This document shows, in pieces, positions 47,600 through 56,862 of a DNA stretch of 64,000 nucleotides; within the stretch, counting starts at the first letter, position 1; every line of letters starts with the position of its first letter. This stretch comes from Stentor roeselii (taxonomy: Eukaryota; Ciliophora; Heterotrichea; Heterotrichida; Stentoridae). The notes beneath the pieces are model-generated. The model did no database searches. It was not told the origin of the DNA and saw nothing but the letters and a program-made list of their open reading frames with translations. Position numbers and translations under genes: made by a program. The stretch spans positions 62,001-126,000 of the forward strand of contig RSEH01000014.1 in NCBI GenBank assembly GCA_006503475.1, read 5' to 3'.

Positions 47600-48052
47600 T
47601 TATTTTTTGTTAGATGAAAACAACTGACTTCCTTTAACAACTTTCGTCACTCGACTTGTCTGGCTTGGAAGACTTGGCTTGAATTGCTTCGATGATTTTA
47701 CTGTGTTAAGCACGGGAACAAGCTTTTTCTTTGTGGAAACTGGAGTGATTGGGACTTTTAAGGAAGGCTTTGATATAGGCGACTTGCCTTTTGATTTCAG
47801 GATTGAGGTTGGGTTTGAAAGTCTTGAACCTGAGTTTACTAGCTTCGGCTTTAACGGGGATCTGTTGATTGATTGAGGATTTAAGGGAAATGGACAGAGT
47901 TCTGAATTGTTTTCTGAAGATGTTTTGCTGGATTTTATGGATTTCATGCTTTTCGCTGGTTTCAGAGATGGAGATGATTTTAAGGTTTTGATATCGGACT
48001 TGCATACCAGGGTTGGGCTGTGATTCAATAGGTATTCCCACATTTCCTCCAT
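47600..48052 (-). CDS. basic, Ser/Pro/Lys-rich protein, function unknown
   Basis: A 150-residue protein with a short helical start (MEEMWEYLLNHSP) and then a disordered, positively charged chain (KSSPSLKPAKSMKSIKSSK, SRLSNPTSILKSKGKSP). Such tails are typical of microtubule- or nucleic-acid-binding proteins, but nothing specific is seen. The lack of stops over 450 bp with a non-antisense composition supports it as a real gene. Confidence 0.55.
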   Translation of the reverse strand: MEEMWEYLLNHSPTLVCKSDIKTLKSSPSLKPAKSMKSIKSSKTSSENNSELCPFPLNPQSINRSPLKPKLVNSGSRLSNPTSILKSKGKSPISKPSLKVPITPVSTKKKLVPVLNTVKSSKQFKPSLPSQTSRVTKVVKGSQLFSSNKK

Positions 48053-48248
48053 GTCGTTAAATTATTATTTAAATCGTTTCAAGGTTCAAACGGAACTCCT
48101 TCAACCAGTAAAAAAGAGGAAAGGTTCATAGTATCACTCCACACTAACCAAGCAAACTAATCCAAACCACCATCTCCAAACCTTCAAAATGAGTAAAAAT
48201 ATTAATTTCAATAATAATTCACTTCAAACCAATCTAATCTATTACTTT

Positions 48249-48884
48249 TTAACAACAAGAACTTTTCTGTTTTTCCGCTAACAAATTCGAAGCCAGCCGA
48301 TTGACAGCAGATTCTTTTCCCATCCCGACGCCACTCTGAGCTTTGGTGTTATAAATATTTTGAAGTAGTTCTTCAAAAGCCTCTTTGACCTTGACAATAG
48401 TGATGGCTGAGGTTTCATGAAACATGAGTCCATGTTCCTTGGCAAACTTTTCCCCAACATCTCTGGGAATTTTCCTTGCTTCGGGGTTTCTATCGCAGAG
48501 GTCGATTTTATTTCCAACAAGCATAATGACGATGTCAGGTTCAGCATGATCCCGAAGTTCCTCCATCCACCTTTTGACAGCTTGAAAGGACTTCTCATTG
48601 GTGATGTCATAAACAAGCAGTGCTCCGACAGCCCTGCGATAATGAGCGCTTGTTATCGCTCGGTACCGCTCTTGGCCTGCAGTGTCCCAAATCTGAGCTT
48701 TGACTGTTCCTCCTGTTTCTAAAGGAACTGTTCGAGTCGCGAATTCCACTCCAATCGTCGACGTCGGGTTTTTTGGAAGGGTTCCTTTGATGTATCTTGA
48801 TAACAGGTGAGTCTTACCCACTGCCGCCTCTCCTACGAGAACGATTTTGTATAGATAGTCGTAGTCTTCGTCGCGAGTCCGCAT
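48249..48884 (-). CDS. RAB11: Rab11-type small GTPase
   Basis: A 211-residue GTPase. The opening DEDYDYLYKIVLVGEAAVGKT is the Rab11 signature (P-loop). Switch I STIGVEFATR, switch II WDTAGQERYRAITSAHYR, NKID and ETSA follow. The C-terminus SSCC is a double geranylgeranylation site. The P-loop residues GEAAVGKT differ from the usual GDSGVGKS but keep GxxxxGKT. Rab11 directs recycling endosomes; in ciliates it also serves contractile-vacuole and membrane supply. It lies 11 bp from AIFM3 on the same strand. Confidence 0.93.
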   Translation of the reverse strand: MRTRDEDYDYLYKIVLVGEAAVGKTHLLSRYIKGTLPKNPTSTIGVEFATRTVPLETGGTVKAQIWDTAGQERYRAITSAHYRRAVGALLVYDITNEKSFQAVKRWMEELRDHAEPDIVIMLVGNKIDLCDRNPEARKIPRDVGEKFAKEHGLMFHETSAITIVKVKEAFEELLQNIYNTKAQSGVGMGKESAVNRLASNLLAEKQKSSCC

Positions 48885-48895
48885 TTTTATTTAGT

Positions 48896-50509
48896 CTAAA
48901 GATCTAAAAATTTCTTGCCTTGATGAAGCTCGGATTTTGTCGGAAGGGATTGGATGTCGAATAAGGAACGGAATTTTATTGCTGCACCTGGCCAGTTAGC
49001 AATGGCGACTCCAACAGTTTGATTCCCCTTAAAGAAGTAGCTAATATGTCCTTCATTGGCAGTTCCCCTATTCCTAACTTCATGATGCCCAAGTTCTCCA
49101 TGAAACCCAACAAACTGAATATTAACAGCCTGGTTGCTCCAAAAGAAAGGAACCGTTGAGAAAGGTATAGCGCGTCCAAGGACATTCAAAGCAGCAACCT
49201 TTCCCATTTCCTGCGCAACAGACCAATGCTCGATGCGATTTCTGTCGCCAGTGTAAACATTTAAATAATTCGCGACATCTCCAGCAGCGTAAACATGTCG
49301 ATCATCAGTCTGCAAAAAAGCAGAACATCGAACAGAGCCATCAGAGTTCAGTAACTCTTGAGGCACGAATGACGTGTTTATGCTTGCTCCAGTCGCTAAC
49401 AATAAAACGTCTAAAGGAATTTCAACTCCATCAACAGTCACAGAACTTGCCTTTCCTGATCCGGAGTTTATTGATGAGGCAGTTTTTCCTAATAAAAGCT
49501 TTACACCTTTCGCTTCTAAGGAGCTTTTTAGGAGCTTACCGATATCCTCTCCCATGATTCTCTTTAAAGGCACAGTTTCCACCTCAATCACAGTCACCTC
49601 AACACCTGCAAAATTCGATTTGATAGAGTTAGCAGCTTCAAGTCCTAAAAACGACCCTCCAATAATAACAACCCTCTGAGCGCCCTGTAGGGCGCTCTTA
49701 ATTTTCAAGTGATCCGCGACATTTCTAATACTACAAACATTCGAAAGACTAGCAGCACTTAAATGTGGATTAAGTATCCTAGCAGAAGACCCACTAGCAA
49801 TAATCAATTTATCATACTCAATTTTCGAGCCTTCATTTAAAGCAACTGCTTTATTGCGAGTATCAATACTTTGCACTTGAGAATTTTTTTGTATCTGAAT
49901 TCCATAAGTATCATAAAATTCCTGAGGTCTAAGCCAGATCTGTTGAGGTTCAACTTTAAAGTTTTTACTAAGAGCAACTCTATCATAAGGCAGTGTATTT
50001 TCATTAGAAATCATGCGAATCTCTCCAGAAAAACCATTTTTTCTCAAGGTCTGAGCTGCTGACTCGCCTGCTGCTCCCGCTCCGATGATAACGACGCGAT
50101 TTTTGTTGCTTGGGTCAGCGAGTGTCATGTGGTGGTCGGTGTAAGCTGATGCGTTTGACAAGCCTTCGGGAAGGTGAACAAGGAGCTCTCCTGAGGGCGT
50201 GATTGAAGTCGAGTACGACGGCAGGTCTTGCACTGGAGGAAAGGTCAACGTCTCTCCTGTTTCCACGCAAAATGACGCCGTGTGCCATGGGCAAAACACT
50301 TTTCCGTCTGAAAAGCTCCCCGTTGAGAGAGGGGCTCCGTAGTGAGGACACTTTCCTCCTGTCGCGAAAAACTTTCCGTTCTTGTTAAAGACGAGAATCG
50401 CGTATTTGTCACCGTTGTGCTCTACTGACTTCATTGTTCCTGGAAGGATTGAAGATGCTTGGCCGAGGTTTATTGTTGTGGAAAATAATCGCGATACGTG
50501 CTTTAGCAT
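48896..50509 (-). CDS. AIFM3: AIFM3-type Rieske / FAD oxidoreductase
   Basis: A 537-residue protein. A Rieske 2Fe-2S domain comes first, with CPHYGAPL (Cys-x-His) and CPWHTASF (Cys-x-x-His) about 53-80. The AIF-type flavoprotein follows: VVIIGAGAAGESAAQTL (FAD), LPYDRVALSK, VVIIGGSFLGLEAANSI (NAD) and YAAGDVANY. This is the layout of AIFM3/AIFL. The N-terminus (MLKHVSRLFSTTIN) looks like a mitochondrial targeting sequence. It probably moves electrons from NADH to an unknown acceptor. All Rieske and FAD motifs look intact. Confidence 0.93.
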   Translation of the reverse strand: MLKHVSRLFSTTINLGQASSILPGTMKSVEHNGDKYAILVFNKNGKFFATGGKCPHYGAPLSTGSFSDGKVFCPWHTASFCVETGETLTFPPVQDLPSYSTSITPSGELLVHLPEGLSNASAYTDHHMTLADPSNKNRVVIIGAGAAGESAAQTLRKNGFSGEIRMISNENTLPYDRVALSKNFKVEPQQIWLRPQEFYDTYGIQIQKNSQVQSIDTRNKAVALNEGSKIEYDKLIIASGSSARILNPHLSAASLSNVCSIRNVADHLKIKSALQGAQRVVIIGGSFLGLEAANSIKSNFAGVEVTVIEVETVPLKRIMGEDIGKLLKSSLEAKGVKLLLGKTASSINSGSGKASSVTVDGVEIPLDVLLLATGASINTSFVPQELLNSDGSVRCSAFLQTDDRHVYAAGDVANYLNVYTGDRNRIEHWSVAQEMGKVAALNVLGRAIPFSTVPFFWSNQAVNIQFVGFHGELGHHEVRNRGTANEGHISYFFKGNQTVGVAIANWPGAAIKFRSLFDIQSLPTKSELHQGKKFLDL

Positions 50510-50821
50510 TTATATGAGTAAAGATGTTGAAGAAATTCTGGAATAGGGTTGAATGGTGGAGATTTAATTATGATGATGGACTTTTTGGTGAATTTTTAGA
50601 GGTAAATAAACATGATAAGGCAAAAAGACTTTTTTTGATTAATTATTTTTTTGATCTCTAATCGAAAGACTTTACAAGATAATTATTCCCAAGCATGAAT
50701 ATTCCCTCAAATCATCTTTTCCTAATCCTTTAACTAAAAAAACCTTCATTTAAACACCTAAGGATTTCAAGAAAAATATAATAATTAATGTAAAACATGC
50801 GTAAAAGTTTCTAATATTTGA
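50510..50821. other. intergenic, no gene seen
   Basis: 312 bp between divergent starts. G/T-rich beside AIFM3, A/C-rich beside the LITAF-like gene. No frame or RNA is seen. Confidence 0.5.
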
Positions 50822-51382
50822 ATGAACTTCTATAAGAATGAACCGCAAGACGACGAAAATCTTTTCGAAGATTGGCTGAAATCATGTCAGGCTTCACCTA
50901 ATAAAGAAAATACTCTTCGAACAGTGCAAACTGTCGAGATCAACAGCGCGGCTCAAAGTTACCAAGAAATGTTTAAAAACGTGGAAATTTTAAGTGTTTC
51001 TGAAAGCAAAGATAGCTTCAAAATGTTTGAATATTCCAGCAAGCCTAGCTCACCTGGAGCGAGTTTTGTTAGTCCTAAGGAAAAAAGTGTTTCACTGCTA
51101 GGAATTAGAGATTTGAACAGAACTTGCTATGATTCAGTCGTGGAACAGCCTCAGGAATCAGATGAAGTCACAAAGGTTTTTTGTTTTGATTGTAAAAAGT
51201 CAAGCTTTCCGAAGATTTCTTTGCAGGTTCGTGACTTAGGAGTCTGGGACAACTTCAAATACTTCTTAAAAAGTTTCAAATGCTGCAGTGCAGTAAACGA
51301 ATTAAAAGACTTCCACGAATACACCTACATCTGCCCCTACTGTCACAAGATTTTGCTTTGCAAGCCAGCAATCCCTAAGTAA
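50822..51382 (+). CDS. LITAF-like zinc-ribbon protein
   Basis: A 186-residue protein. The first 115 residues are polar and probably disordered. The C-terminal half has FCFDCKKS as a first CxxC and YICPYCHKIL as a second, with a stretch of about 45 residues between them that contains an aromatic-rich, amphipathic part (WDNFKYFLKSF), as in LITAF domains. LITAF proteins sit on endosomal membranes by dipping this stretch in the bilayer. The match is by motif only. A simple zinc ribbon is the alternative. Confidence 0.6.
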   Translation: MNFYKNEPQDDENLFEDWLKSCQASPNKENTLRTVQTVEINSAAQSYQEMFKNVEILSVSESKDSFKMFEYSSKPSSPGASFVSPKEKSVSLLGIRDLNRTCYDSVVEQPQESDEVTKVFCFDCKKSSFPKISLQVRDLGVWDNFKYFLKSFKCCSAVNELKDFHEYTYICPYCHKILLCKPAIPK

Positions 51383-51418
51383 TTATCCTGTCCTAATAAG
51401 TAAAACTTAATTTAGACC

Positions 51419-51952
51419 TTATCTTTTATCTTCTTTAAAACTTTCCTCCTTCGTAACCTTTTCTTTATTTTTCAAAGTACTTTCCTTCTTTTGCTCTTCT
51501 GCTTTCATCTTCATTTCAGCTTTTTTTTGTTCCTTTCTCCTCTTTTCCTTCAAAGCATTTCGAGTTGGAGGAAGCTTAAAGAACGGTTTATCCTTAAACA
51601 ACACAGAAGCAGAATTGACAGTCAAAGTCCTATAAGTTGGTGCAGGTCCTTCTTCTTTAACAGTTCCTAAGTGACTGTGACAGTTCGAGCATGACAAGTC
51701 TGAACATTTTTCTTTGGTCGCGTCTTTTAAACTAGCAAAAAATGTTGCATGGCCTGTTGTTGTCTGGAACTTGTAGTGCGATGGAAACAATGGCTTGTCA
51801 CATAAGCGGCAATGATATGTGCCTACGTCTTTGTACCACCAGTATTCTCCTGTGAACGCACGCTCTTGGCCTTTACCTTTCAGCATGAAGTACTCATGTG
51901 GAGTCAGTTTTAACTTTAGGCTGGATATTGACCGTAGTAGCTGAGAGAACAT
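51419..51952 (-). CDS. MsrB-like (SelR) protein that lacks the catalytic Cys
   Basis: A 177-residue protein. The methionine-R-sulfoxide reductase fold is clear: YWWYKDVGTYHCRLCDKPLF, HYKFQTTTGHATF, LSCSNCHSHLGTVKEEGP and TVNSASVLF. All four zinc Cys (48, 51, 88, 91) remain. Three active-site positions are changed: the catalytic Cys of RFCINS is Thr (about 111), the Trp of GTGWPSF is His, and the His of LGHVF is Thr. So it should not reduce methionine sulfoxide. The N-terminus (MFSQLLRSISSLKLKL) looks mitochondrial. The tail is a 60-residue Lys/Glu helix. A zinc-dependent structural or binding role is inferred. Confidence 0.88.
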   Translation of the reverse strand: MFSQLLRSISSLKLKLTPHEYFMLKGKGQERAFTGEYWWYKDVGTYHCRLCDKPLFPSHYKFQTTTGHATFFASLKDATKEKCSDLSCSNCHSHLGTVKEEGPAPTYRTLTVNSASVLFKDKPFFKLPPTRNALKEKRRKEQKKAEMKMKAEEQKKESTLKNKEKVTKEESFKEDKR

Positions 51953-52422
51953 GTTTACAGGATTATTAGAGAGTAAGAATTATTTTAGGGTTTTTTATTG
52001 TTGGAATAGTGATTTCGGGTTTAGGGGTTTAGGGTTTTTGGTTGAGTTTAGATGGAGTTGGGGTAGGTGGATGGGGTATTTTTTAGGGAATTTGTTTGGG
52101 ATTAGTTAGGAAGAGATGTGGTTTTTTTATTATTTTAGAAGTTTGGGTTTAATGTTGAAACTTTTGAAATAGGTTGTTAAGTTAGATAATAATTTGAATT
52201 TTAAAGTTATATTATAATGAATGTTTTATTGTACTATGATAATCTTTCTGGTAAGAAAAGCAATCTTCTCATCAACAACAAAAATTCATGAATTTCCTAA
52301 ATCATGAAATGCAATCTTTACCTATAATAAAATAACTCATTTAAATATCTTACATCCAAATACCCACCCACCTTCCAAAATTCTCTAAAATCTTCTTCAA
52401 ACCCCATAAAGTCCTACCAATT
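51953..52422. other. intergenic with strong G/T to A/C switch
   Basis: 470 bp. 52010-52140 is extremely G/T-rich on the plus strand and 52330-52420 extremely A/C-rich. No gene, RNA or repeat is seen. Confidence 0.55.
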
Positions 52423-52953
52423 CTAAGGGAAAGCTCTTTTAGTTAAAATGGTATAAAAGTCCTCTCTAGTGATTTCATGTCCATTAGAAGCCGCTCGTTC
52501 AAGCATCTCATTGAGTTCATCAACAGTCATAGTTTCCCCCAATTCCTTAGCAACCCTTCTCAAGTTATTCAAATTGATAGACCCAGTTTTATCATCATCA
52601 AACAATTCAAATATTTTATCAATTCCTCCCCTTGACTCCTTATCACCAAGTTTATCAGTAATAGCATCTAAGAACGTATCAAAGTCAATAGCTGACCCGA
52701 GTCTATCCAAATCAGCGATCATCGCATAAATCGTGGGGTTCTTCGATTCAAAGCCCAAAGATTGCATGGCGGCTCGAAGCTCTTTCGGGTCAATAGTCCC
52801 CGACCCGTCAGTGTCGAACAGGTTGAAGGCTTCTTTGATTTCTTCGATTTCGTCTTCAGTGAGCCCGCGCTTCTCGGCTCCTCGTCTGCCGCTGGGCGAT
52901 TTGCTTTTTGAAGCCACGTTTCTGGAAGCCGGTTCGTATCCTCCTCTTTTCAT
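52423..52953 (-). CDS. CEN: centrin
   Basis: A 176-residue four-EF-hand protein with a basic, Ser/Arg-rich N-terminus (about 30 residues). EF1 [13 protein letters not shown] and EF3 [13 protein letters not shown] keep full Ca2+ loops, while EF2 ([11 protein letters not shown]) and EF4 ([13 protein letters not shown]) are degenerate. Sequences [17 protein letters not shown] and [10 protein letters not shown] are the centrin signature. Centrins build basal bodies and contractile fibre systems; contractile heterotrichs have many centrin copies, often with Ca2+-driven contraction. The ATG follows AATATAAT. Confidence 0.94.
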   Translation of the reverse strand: MKRGGYEPASRNVASKSKSPSGRRGAEKRGLTEDEIEEIKEAFNLFDTDGSGTIDPKELRAAMQSLGFESKNPTIYAMIADLDRLGSAIDFDTFLDAITDKLGDKESRGGIDKIFELFDDDKTGSINLNNLRRVAKELGETMTVDELNEMLERAASNGHEITREDFYTILTKRAFP

Positions 52954-53208
52954 ATTATATTTGAATTATTTGAATATTGAAAGATGAAAATTGGGGATTT
53001 TTGAAGGATTTGAGGGAAATTTGGATGGGTTGATGAGGATGGGATTGGGGGTTAAAGGAAAATTTTTTTGGATTTTGGGAGTTGTTGGGTTTTGGGTTTT
53101 TTTTGTTGGGGTGAAAGTGTTTTTGATGATTGAGGATAATTAGTTAATATTATAATAAAGGATTTTTGATCATTTTTGAATTAAAATTGACCATATTATT
53201 CTGGAATA

Positions 53209-54009
53209 ATGGATATTGGAGAATATCTCAGACAACAGCTCAAGGAATCGATCAATCAGCAGTTTCATATTGAAGGGGACATTTGGTTGGTGCCCTGTGT
53301 CGCGAATTATATTGAAAATGATTTTAAACCACTCATGAGGCCTCTCAATTGCAACTTTTTAAACGACCAGCAGGCAAATAAATTTGGGTGGACGCCAATA
53401 GAAGATGAGATTCTTTTAAAAATCGTGACATCCAGAGGTGCTAAAGCCTGGAGCGGAATTGCAAAAGAACTAAACGCAATGATTCACGACGGGTCCAAAG
53501 TCCGTCAAGGTCGTCACTGCCGAGAACGATGGTACAACCACGTAGACCCCAGTCTGGTGAAAGGCAACTGGTCCACAGAAGAAGACGATCTTTTACTAAA
53601 AGAATATTCTTTACTCGGCAACCGGTGGAGTGAAATCTCTAAAAAGCTCAAAGGGCGAACTGAAAACAGCGTAAAAAACAGAATCAAGTCACTTTTAAAG
53701 AAAAAAGGAATAAGAGATTCGGACTCTGAATGTAAAAGTGTCAAAAGTAACACCCCAAGACTGGGATTTAGGACTCCAGACCCTCGAACAGAGCCTTTAT
53801 TGTTGATGTCTCCTCAGATTGTGAACTATGAGATTATTGAAAAAGTTGAAAACTCTCCTAAAGTGAATTTTTTTATGCCTGGACCTTTGGAGATGAGGCC
53901 GATTCCCCAGCGACTTCCAGGGATTAGACAAATAACTCAGACGAAAGAGTTACTTAGAAGAGATGCAGGACTGGATGGAACATTTTCTCCATCCTTGTTC
54001 CTTCGTTAA
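53209..54009 (+). CDS. R2R3-type Myb DNA-binding protein
   Basis: A 266-residue protein with two Myb repeats at about 60-170. The first has WTPIEDEILLKIV, AWSGIAKELN and GRHCRERWYNHVDP; the second KGNWSTEEDDLLLKEY, NRWSEISKKLKGRTENSVKNR. All the tryptophan or equivalent core residues are in place. NSVKNR is the recognition-helix end typical of c-Myb-like proteins. The C-terminus is a Pro-rich, probably regulatory region. A transcription factor. Two repeats with a 2-residue linker match plant and protist R2R3 proteins. Confidence 0.93.
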   Translation: MDIGEYLRQQLKESINQQFHIEGDIWLVPCVANYIENDFKPLMRPLNCNFLNDQQANKFGWTPIEDEILLKIVTSRGAKAWSGIAKELNAMIHDGSKVRQGRHCRERWYNHVDPSLVKGNWSTEEDDLLLKEYSLLGNRWSEISKKLKGRTENSVKNRIKSLLKKKGIRDSDSECKSVKSNTPRLGFRTPDPRTEPLLLMSPQIVNYEIIEKVENSPKVNFFMPGPLEMRPIPQRLPGIRQITQTKELLRRDAGLDGTFSPSLFLR

Positions 54010-54106
54010 TCTAAGATTAGAGATGCTGGATTTCTTTTACTTATAGTTTTATAAAAAATTTTGGTAAAGATGCTTGTATATTGCAATATTTTCTATTAAT
54101 ATTAAA

Positions 54107-54496
54107 CTAGCAGCCCGAGTAAAAATTCGACAGTCTCGACTCCATCCTTTCCAAATCCAAGTAAAATTTATTCGTGACAACAGGAACCATCTTCGGAGCC
54201 CAAATCAATTCGCTAGGCTCTTGAACCAAACTCGTATTTAAAGCCAATTTTTTTTCTAACAAATTTTTCGAGTCCCAGTTCAGATTTTCCTTCATTTCTG
54301 AAGTGTCCAGGAAAGACTTTGACTTGTTTATTCTTAAATCATTTCGCGCTGAGACTATTCTGGTGCCTCTTGCGCGGGAATCATTCACCAGGACTGGTCT
54401 TACAGGAAGACTTGGCTTGTCGATGATGCTTAAGGCGCGTCTGGACCTGATTTCGCGAATACTCGGAGCGTATTTATCGTATTTGAATCTTTCCAT
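54107..54496 (-). CDS. small basic protein, function unknown
   Basis: A 129-residue basic protein (MERFKYDKYAPSIREIRSRR) rich in Arg, Ser and Leu. It has no membrane span and no recognised motif. Divergent from OST3 with 25 bp between start codons, and preceded on its own strand by TTCAACATGG without a TATA tract. The reading frame and codon use look like a true gene. A cytoskeletal or ciliary role would be a guess. Confidence 0.5.
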   Translation of the reverse strand: MERFKYDKYAPSIREIRSRRALSIIDKPSLPVRPVLVNDSRARGTRIVSARNDLRINKSKSFLDTSEMKENLNWDSKNLLEKKLALNTSLVQEPSELIWAPKMVPVVTNKFYLDLERMESRLSNFYSGC

Positions 54497-54521
54497 GTTG
54501 AATATGAAATCTTAAGAATAA

Positions 54522-55583
54522 ATGGCAGTCTATTTGATCTCGCTTTTACTGCTTCTGGTGAATGGAGATGATTCTTTGAGTAAAAATGCCAAAGCGGATA
54601 AGTTAAGGGCTTTGTCTTATAGCTCTGGTGGAATTATCAGTTTTTCTTCAGAGGATTTTTTGGAATATGCGATAAGGATGCCTAGGCCTTATACTTTGGT
54701 TGTTCTTTTCACTACTTCTTCAGCTAAGTACAAGTGTACAGCTTGCGAAGAAGTCCAGCAAATGTACGAGCAAGTAGTATATTCCTACAAAGAATCAGGA
54801 GCAGACCAGCCAGTATCTTCTCCAGACGGTCAGAAGTCACGAGCAGTATTCTTCGCAGTAATGGAGTACTCGCAACAAACTCACAACATATTCAACAAGC
54901 TAGGTTTCTTTTCAGTCCCCAACCTTCTCGTGACTCACCCTCGTTCAATAACAGAAGCCAATGACAAGTTCATAATCCCCAAAGAAGACTTATGGGAAAT
55001 AAGTCCAAGTGTCGAGATTCACGCATATAAAGTAATCGAGTTCATCAACGGAAGGTCTCAAAGAAGTGTTGAACTAAAAACATCAGTACTCGACGCAGTC
55101 CTTTCTCTTACTTATCTCCTTTCCTTGATTGGAATCGTGGGCTTCGCAGTCTTTAAACTTCGGACTTTGCTGATGATTCCTGTTGTCTGGTTCGCAGGAG
55201 GCATTTTAATTTACTTTATCTGCATGGCTGGAGTCGTTTATGACATCATTCATGGAGTACCTTGGGTCGGGTCTACTTCGAAAGGAGAGGCGGAATATAT
55301 CAACTCAGGGCAAAGAAGCCAATATGGACTTGAAGGATTTTTGATGAGTTTCATGATTTCTACTGCTGGAGTCGCACTTGTTGGAGTTAATCTTGCTGCG
55401 AAAATGGGAAGTATTACTTATGTCAGGATTTCTGGAATTTTGTCACTTGCTGTACTTTTTTTAAGTCTCACGAGAATTGTTGGGGTTTATAGGGTTAAAG
55501 CAAGTTGGTATAATCCGGGAATGGCTCCTCCTGGACATTATGTTCGTGGACCTCTTATTAGGGATCAAGGAAATAGCTTTTAA
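54522..55583 (+). CDS. OST3: OST3/OST6 (TUSC3/MAGT1) subunit of oligosaccharyltransferase
   Basis: A 353-residue ER membrane protein: signal peptide (MAVYLISLLLLLVNG), a luminal thioredoxin-like domain with the active CTAC (Cys-x-x-Cys) in SAKYKCTACEEVQ, then four C-terminal spans (VLDAVLSLTYLLSLIGIV, LLMIPVVWFAGGILIYFIC, GFLMSFMISTAGVALVGV, GILSLAVLFLSL). These subunits form mixed disulfides with substrates so that the OST complex can glycosylate Asn sites near Cys. The CxxC is intact. Layout and length match yeast Ost3. Confidence 0.92.
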   Translation: MAVYLISLLLLLVNGDDSLSKNAKADKLRALSYSSGGIISFSSEDFLEYAIRMPRPYTLVVLFTTSSAKYKCTACEEVQQMYEQVVYSYKESGADQPVSSPDGQKSRAVFFAVMEYSQQTHNIFNKLGFFSVPNLLVTHPRSITEANDKFIIPKEDLWEISPSVEIHAYKVIEFINGRSQRSVELKTSVLDAVLSLTYLLSLIGIVGFAVFKLRTLLMIPVVWFAGGILIYFICMAGVVYDIIHGVPWVGSTSKGEAEYINSGQRSQYGLEGFLMSFMISTAGVALVGVNLAAKMGSITYVRISGILSLAVLFLSLTRIVGVYRVKASWYNPGMAPPGHYVRGPLIRDQGNSF

Positions 55584-55614
55584 GTAGTTAGGTTAAAGTG
55601 GATTGAGTGGATAA

Positions 55615-56667
55615 ATGGAAGAATTTGTTATCATGGTTGGGGACCTGGGGGGGACGAACTTACGGTATTCACTTTATCGCAGTTCAAGTGAAGCTGATTT
55701 TGAGATAAAATCGCAGGTTTATAACTCTGATGAGTTTAGGTGTAATTATTCTTTGACTGAACCGTCTTCCACCGAAAAGAATCTGATAACAAGTATGAAA
55801 GCATTCCTAGAAGGCGAGCCAACTCCTGATATCCTAGTCCTAGCAATAGCCGGTATCGTAAGAGACAACAATTTAGTAGCATCATGCGCATTCGGTTCAT
55901 GGTTGACACACAGAGAACTCTCAGAACAGCTCAGTATTCCAAGAGTAATTCTTTTGAATGACCTTCAAGGTACAGGTTACGGTTTACTAACATTAACTCC
56001 AGACGAGTACAAAGAAATAAACGGTGCAAGTCCAAACCCATCAGGCATAAAAGTCTGCGGGTCTCTCGGCACAGGCCTGGGCCAATGTTTTCTGGCCAAG
56101 TTCAAAAACTACCAAGTCTTCCCATCCGAAGGCGGCTTCATCGACTTCGCAGCAAAGACAGAAGAAGACGAAGACCTTTTCCACTTCGTTCAAGAATATT
56201 GGAACTGTATTGATTTGGGCTTTTCTACATTTATTTCTGGAAGTGGACTTCCTGTTATTTATAGGTGGATGAGGAGTAAACACCCGGAATTACTTGATTT
56301 GAATGTTGATGAAAAGTTTGAATCTGGAGAAGAGGCTGAAGCGAAAGTTTTACTTGAAGCTGGGTATTTGAAAAATGTTGAGATTTGTGTTAGGACTGTT
56401 AAGGTTTGGGAAAGGATTATTGGATATTATTTGAGTCATTTGTTTGCTAGCTTTTTACCTTATGGAGGGATTTATCTGGTTGGAGGAGTTGTTTCTAAGA
56501 ATTTTGAAGGAATGAATAGGTTTGGAAATATTGTTGAAGGGTTTTATAATGGGAAAGGATCGGTTTTGCATGAAGAAATGAGGAGAGTGCCGATTTTTAT
56601 TGTTAAAGTTGGAAATCTTGCGATTAGAGGAACTCTTTTGCATGCGAAACAGGTTTTGTTTGGGTAG
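55615..56667 (+). CDS. GLK: bacterial-type glucokinase (Glk family)
   Basis: A 350-residue kinase of the ASKHA fold. GDLGGTNLRYSL is the phosphate-1 loop, NDLQGTGYGL contains the catalytic Asp (about 116), GTGLGQ and SEGGFIDFAA follow, then a C-terminal GGVVSKNF. These are features of bacterial Glk and of protist enzymes such as those in Trypanosoma and amoebae, not of hexokinase. It phosphorylates glucose with ATP. In E. coli Glk the second sugar contact is EGGH (His); here it is EGGF (about 175), which may lower affinity or alter choice of sugar. The bacterial affinity suggests ancient lateral transfer. Confidence 0.9.
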   Translation: MEEFVIMVGDLGGTNLRYSLYRSSSEADFEIKSQVYNSDEFRCNYSLTEPSSTEKNLITSMKAFLEGEPTPDILVLAIAGIVRDNNLVASCAFGSWLTHRELSEQLSIPRVILLNDLQGTGYGLLTLTPDEYKEINGASPNPSGIKVCGSLGTGLGQCFLAKFKNYQVFPSEGGFIDFAAKTEEDEDLFHFVQEYWNCIDLGFSTFISGSGLPVIYRWMRSKHPELLDLNVDEKFESGEEAEAKVLLEAGYLKNVEICVRTVKVWERIIGYYLSHLFASFLPYGGIYLVGGVVSKNFEGMNRFGNIVEGFYNGKGSVLHEEMRRVPIFIVKVGNLAIRGTLLHAKQVLFG

Positions 56668-56862
56668 GTTTGTATTAATTATGGAGATTTTATTTAAGAG
56701 GATTTTTTAGATTTTGATTTTTTTTTAAGGGATTTTTTTAGAAATGATGAATTGTTTGATGAGGCTTTTTATTTGATGGGTCTTTATCAGGGATTTTGTT
56801 GTATGAAATATTTTATAGTTTATTGAATTACTTATGGTTCTTGAAAAATTCAGAGTATTTGA

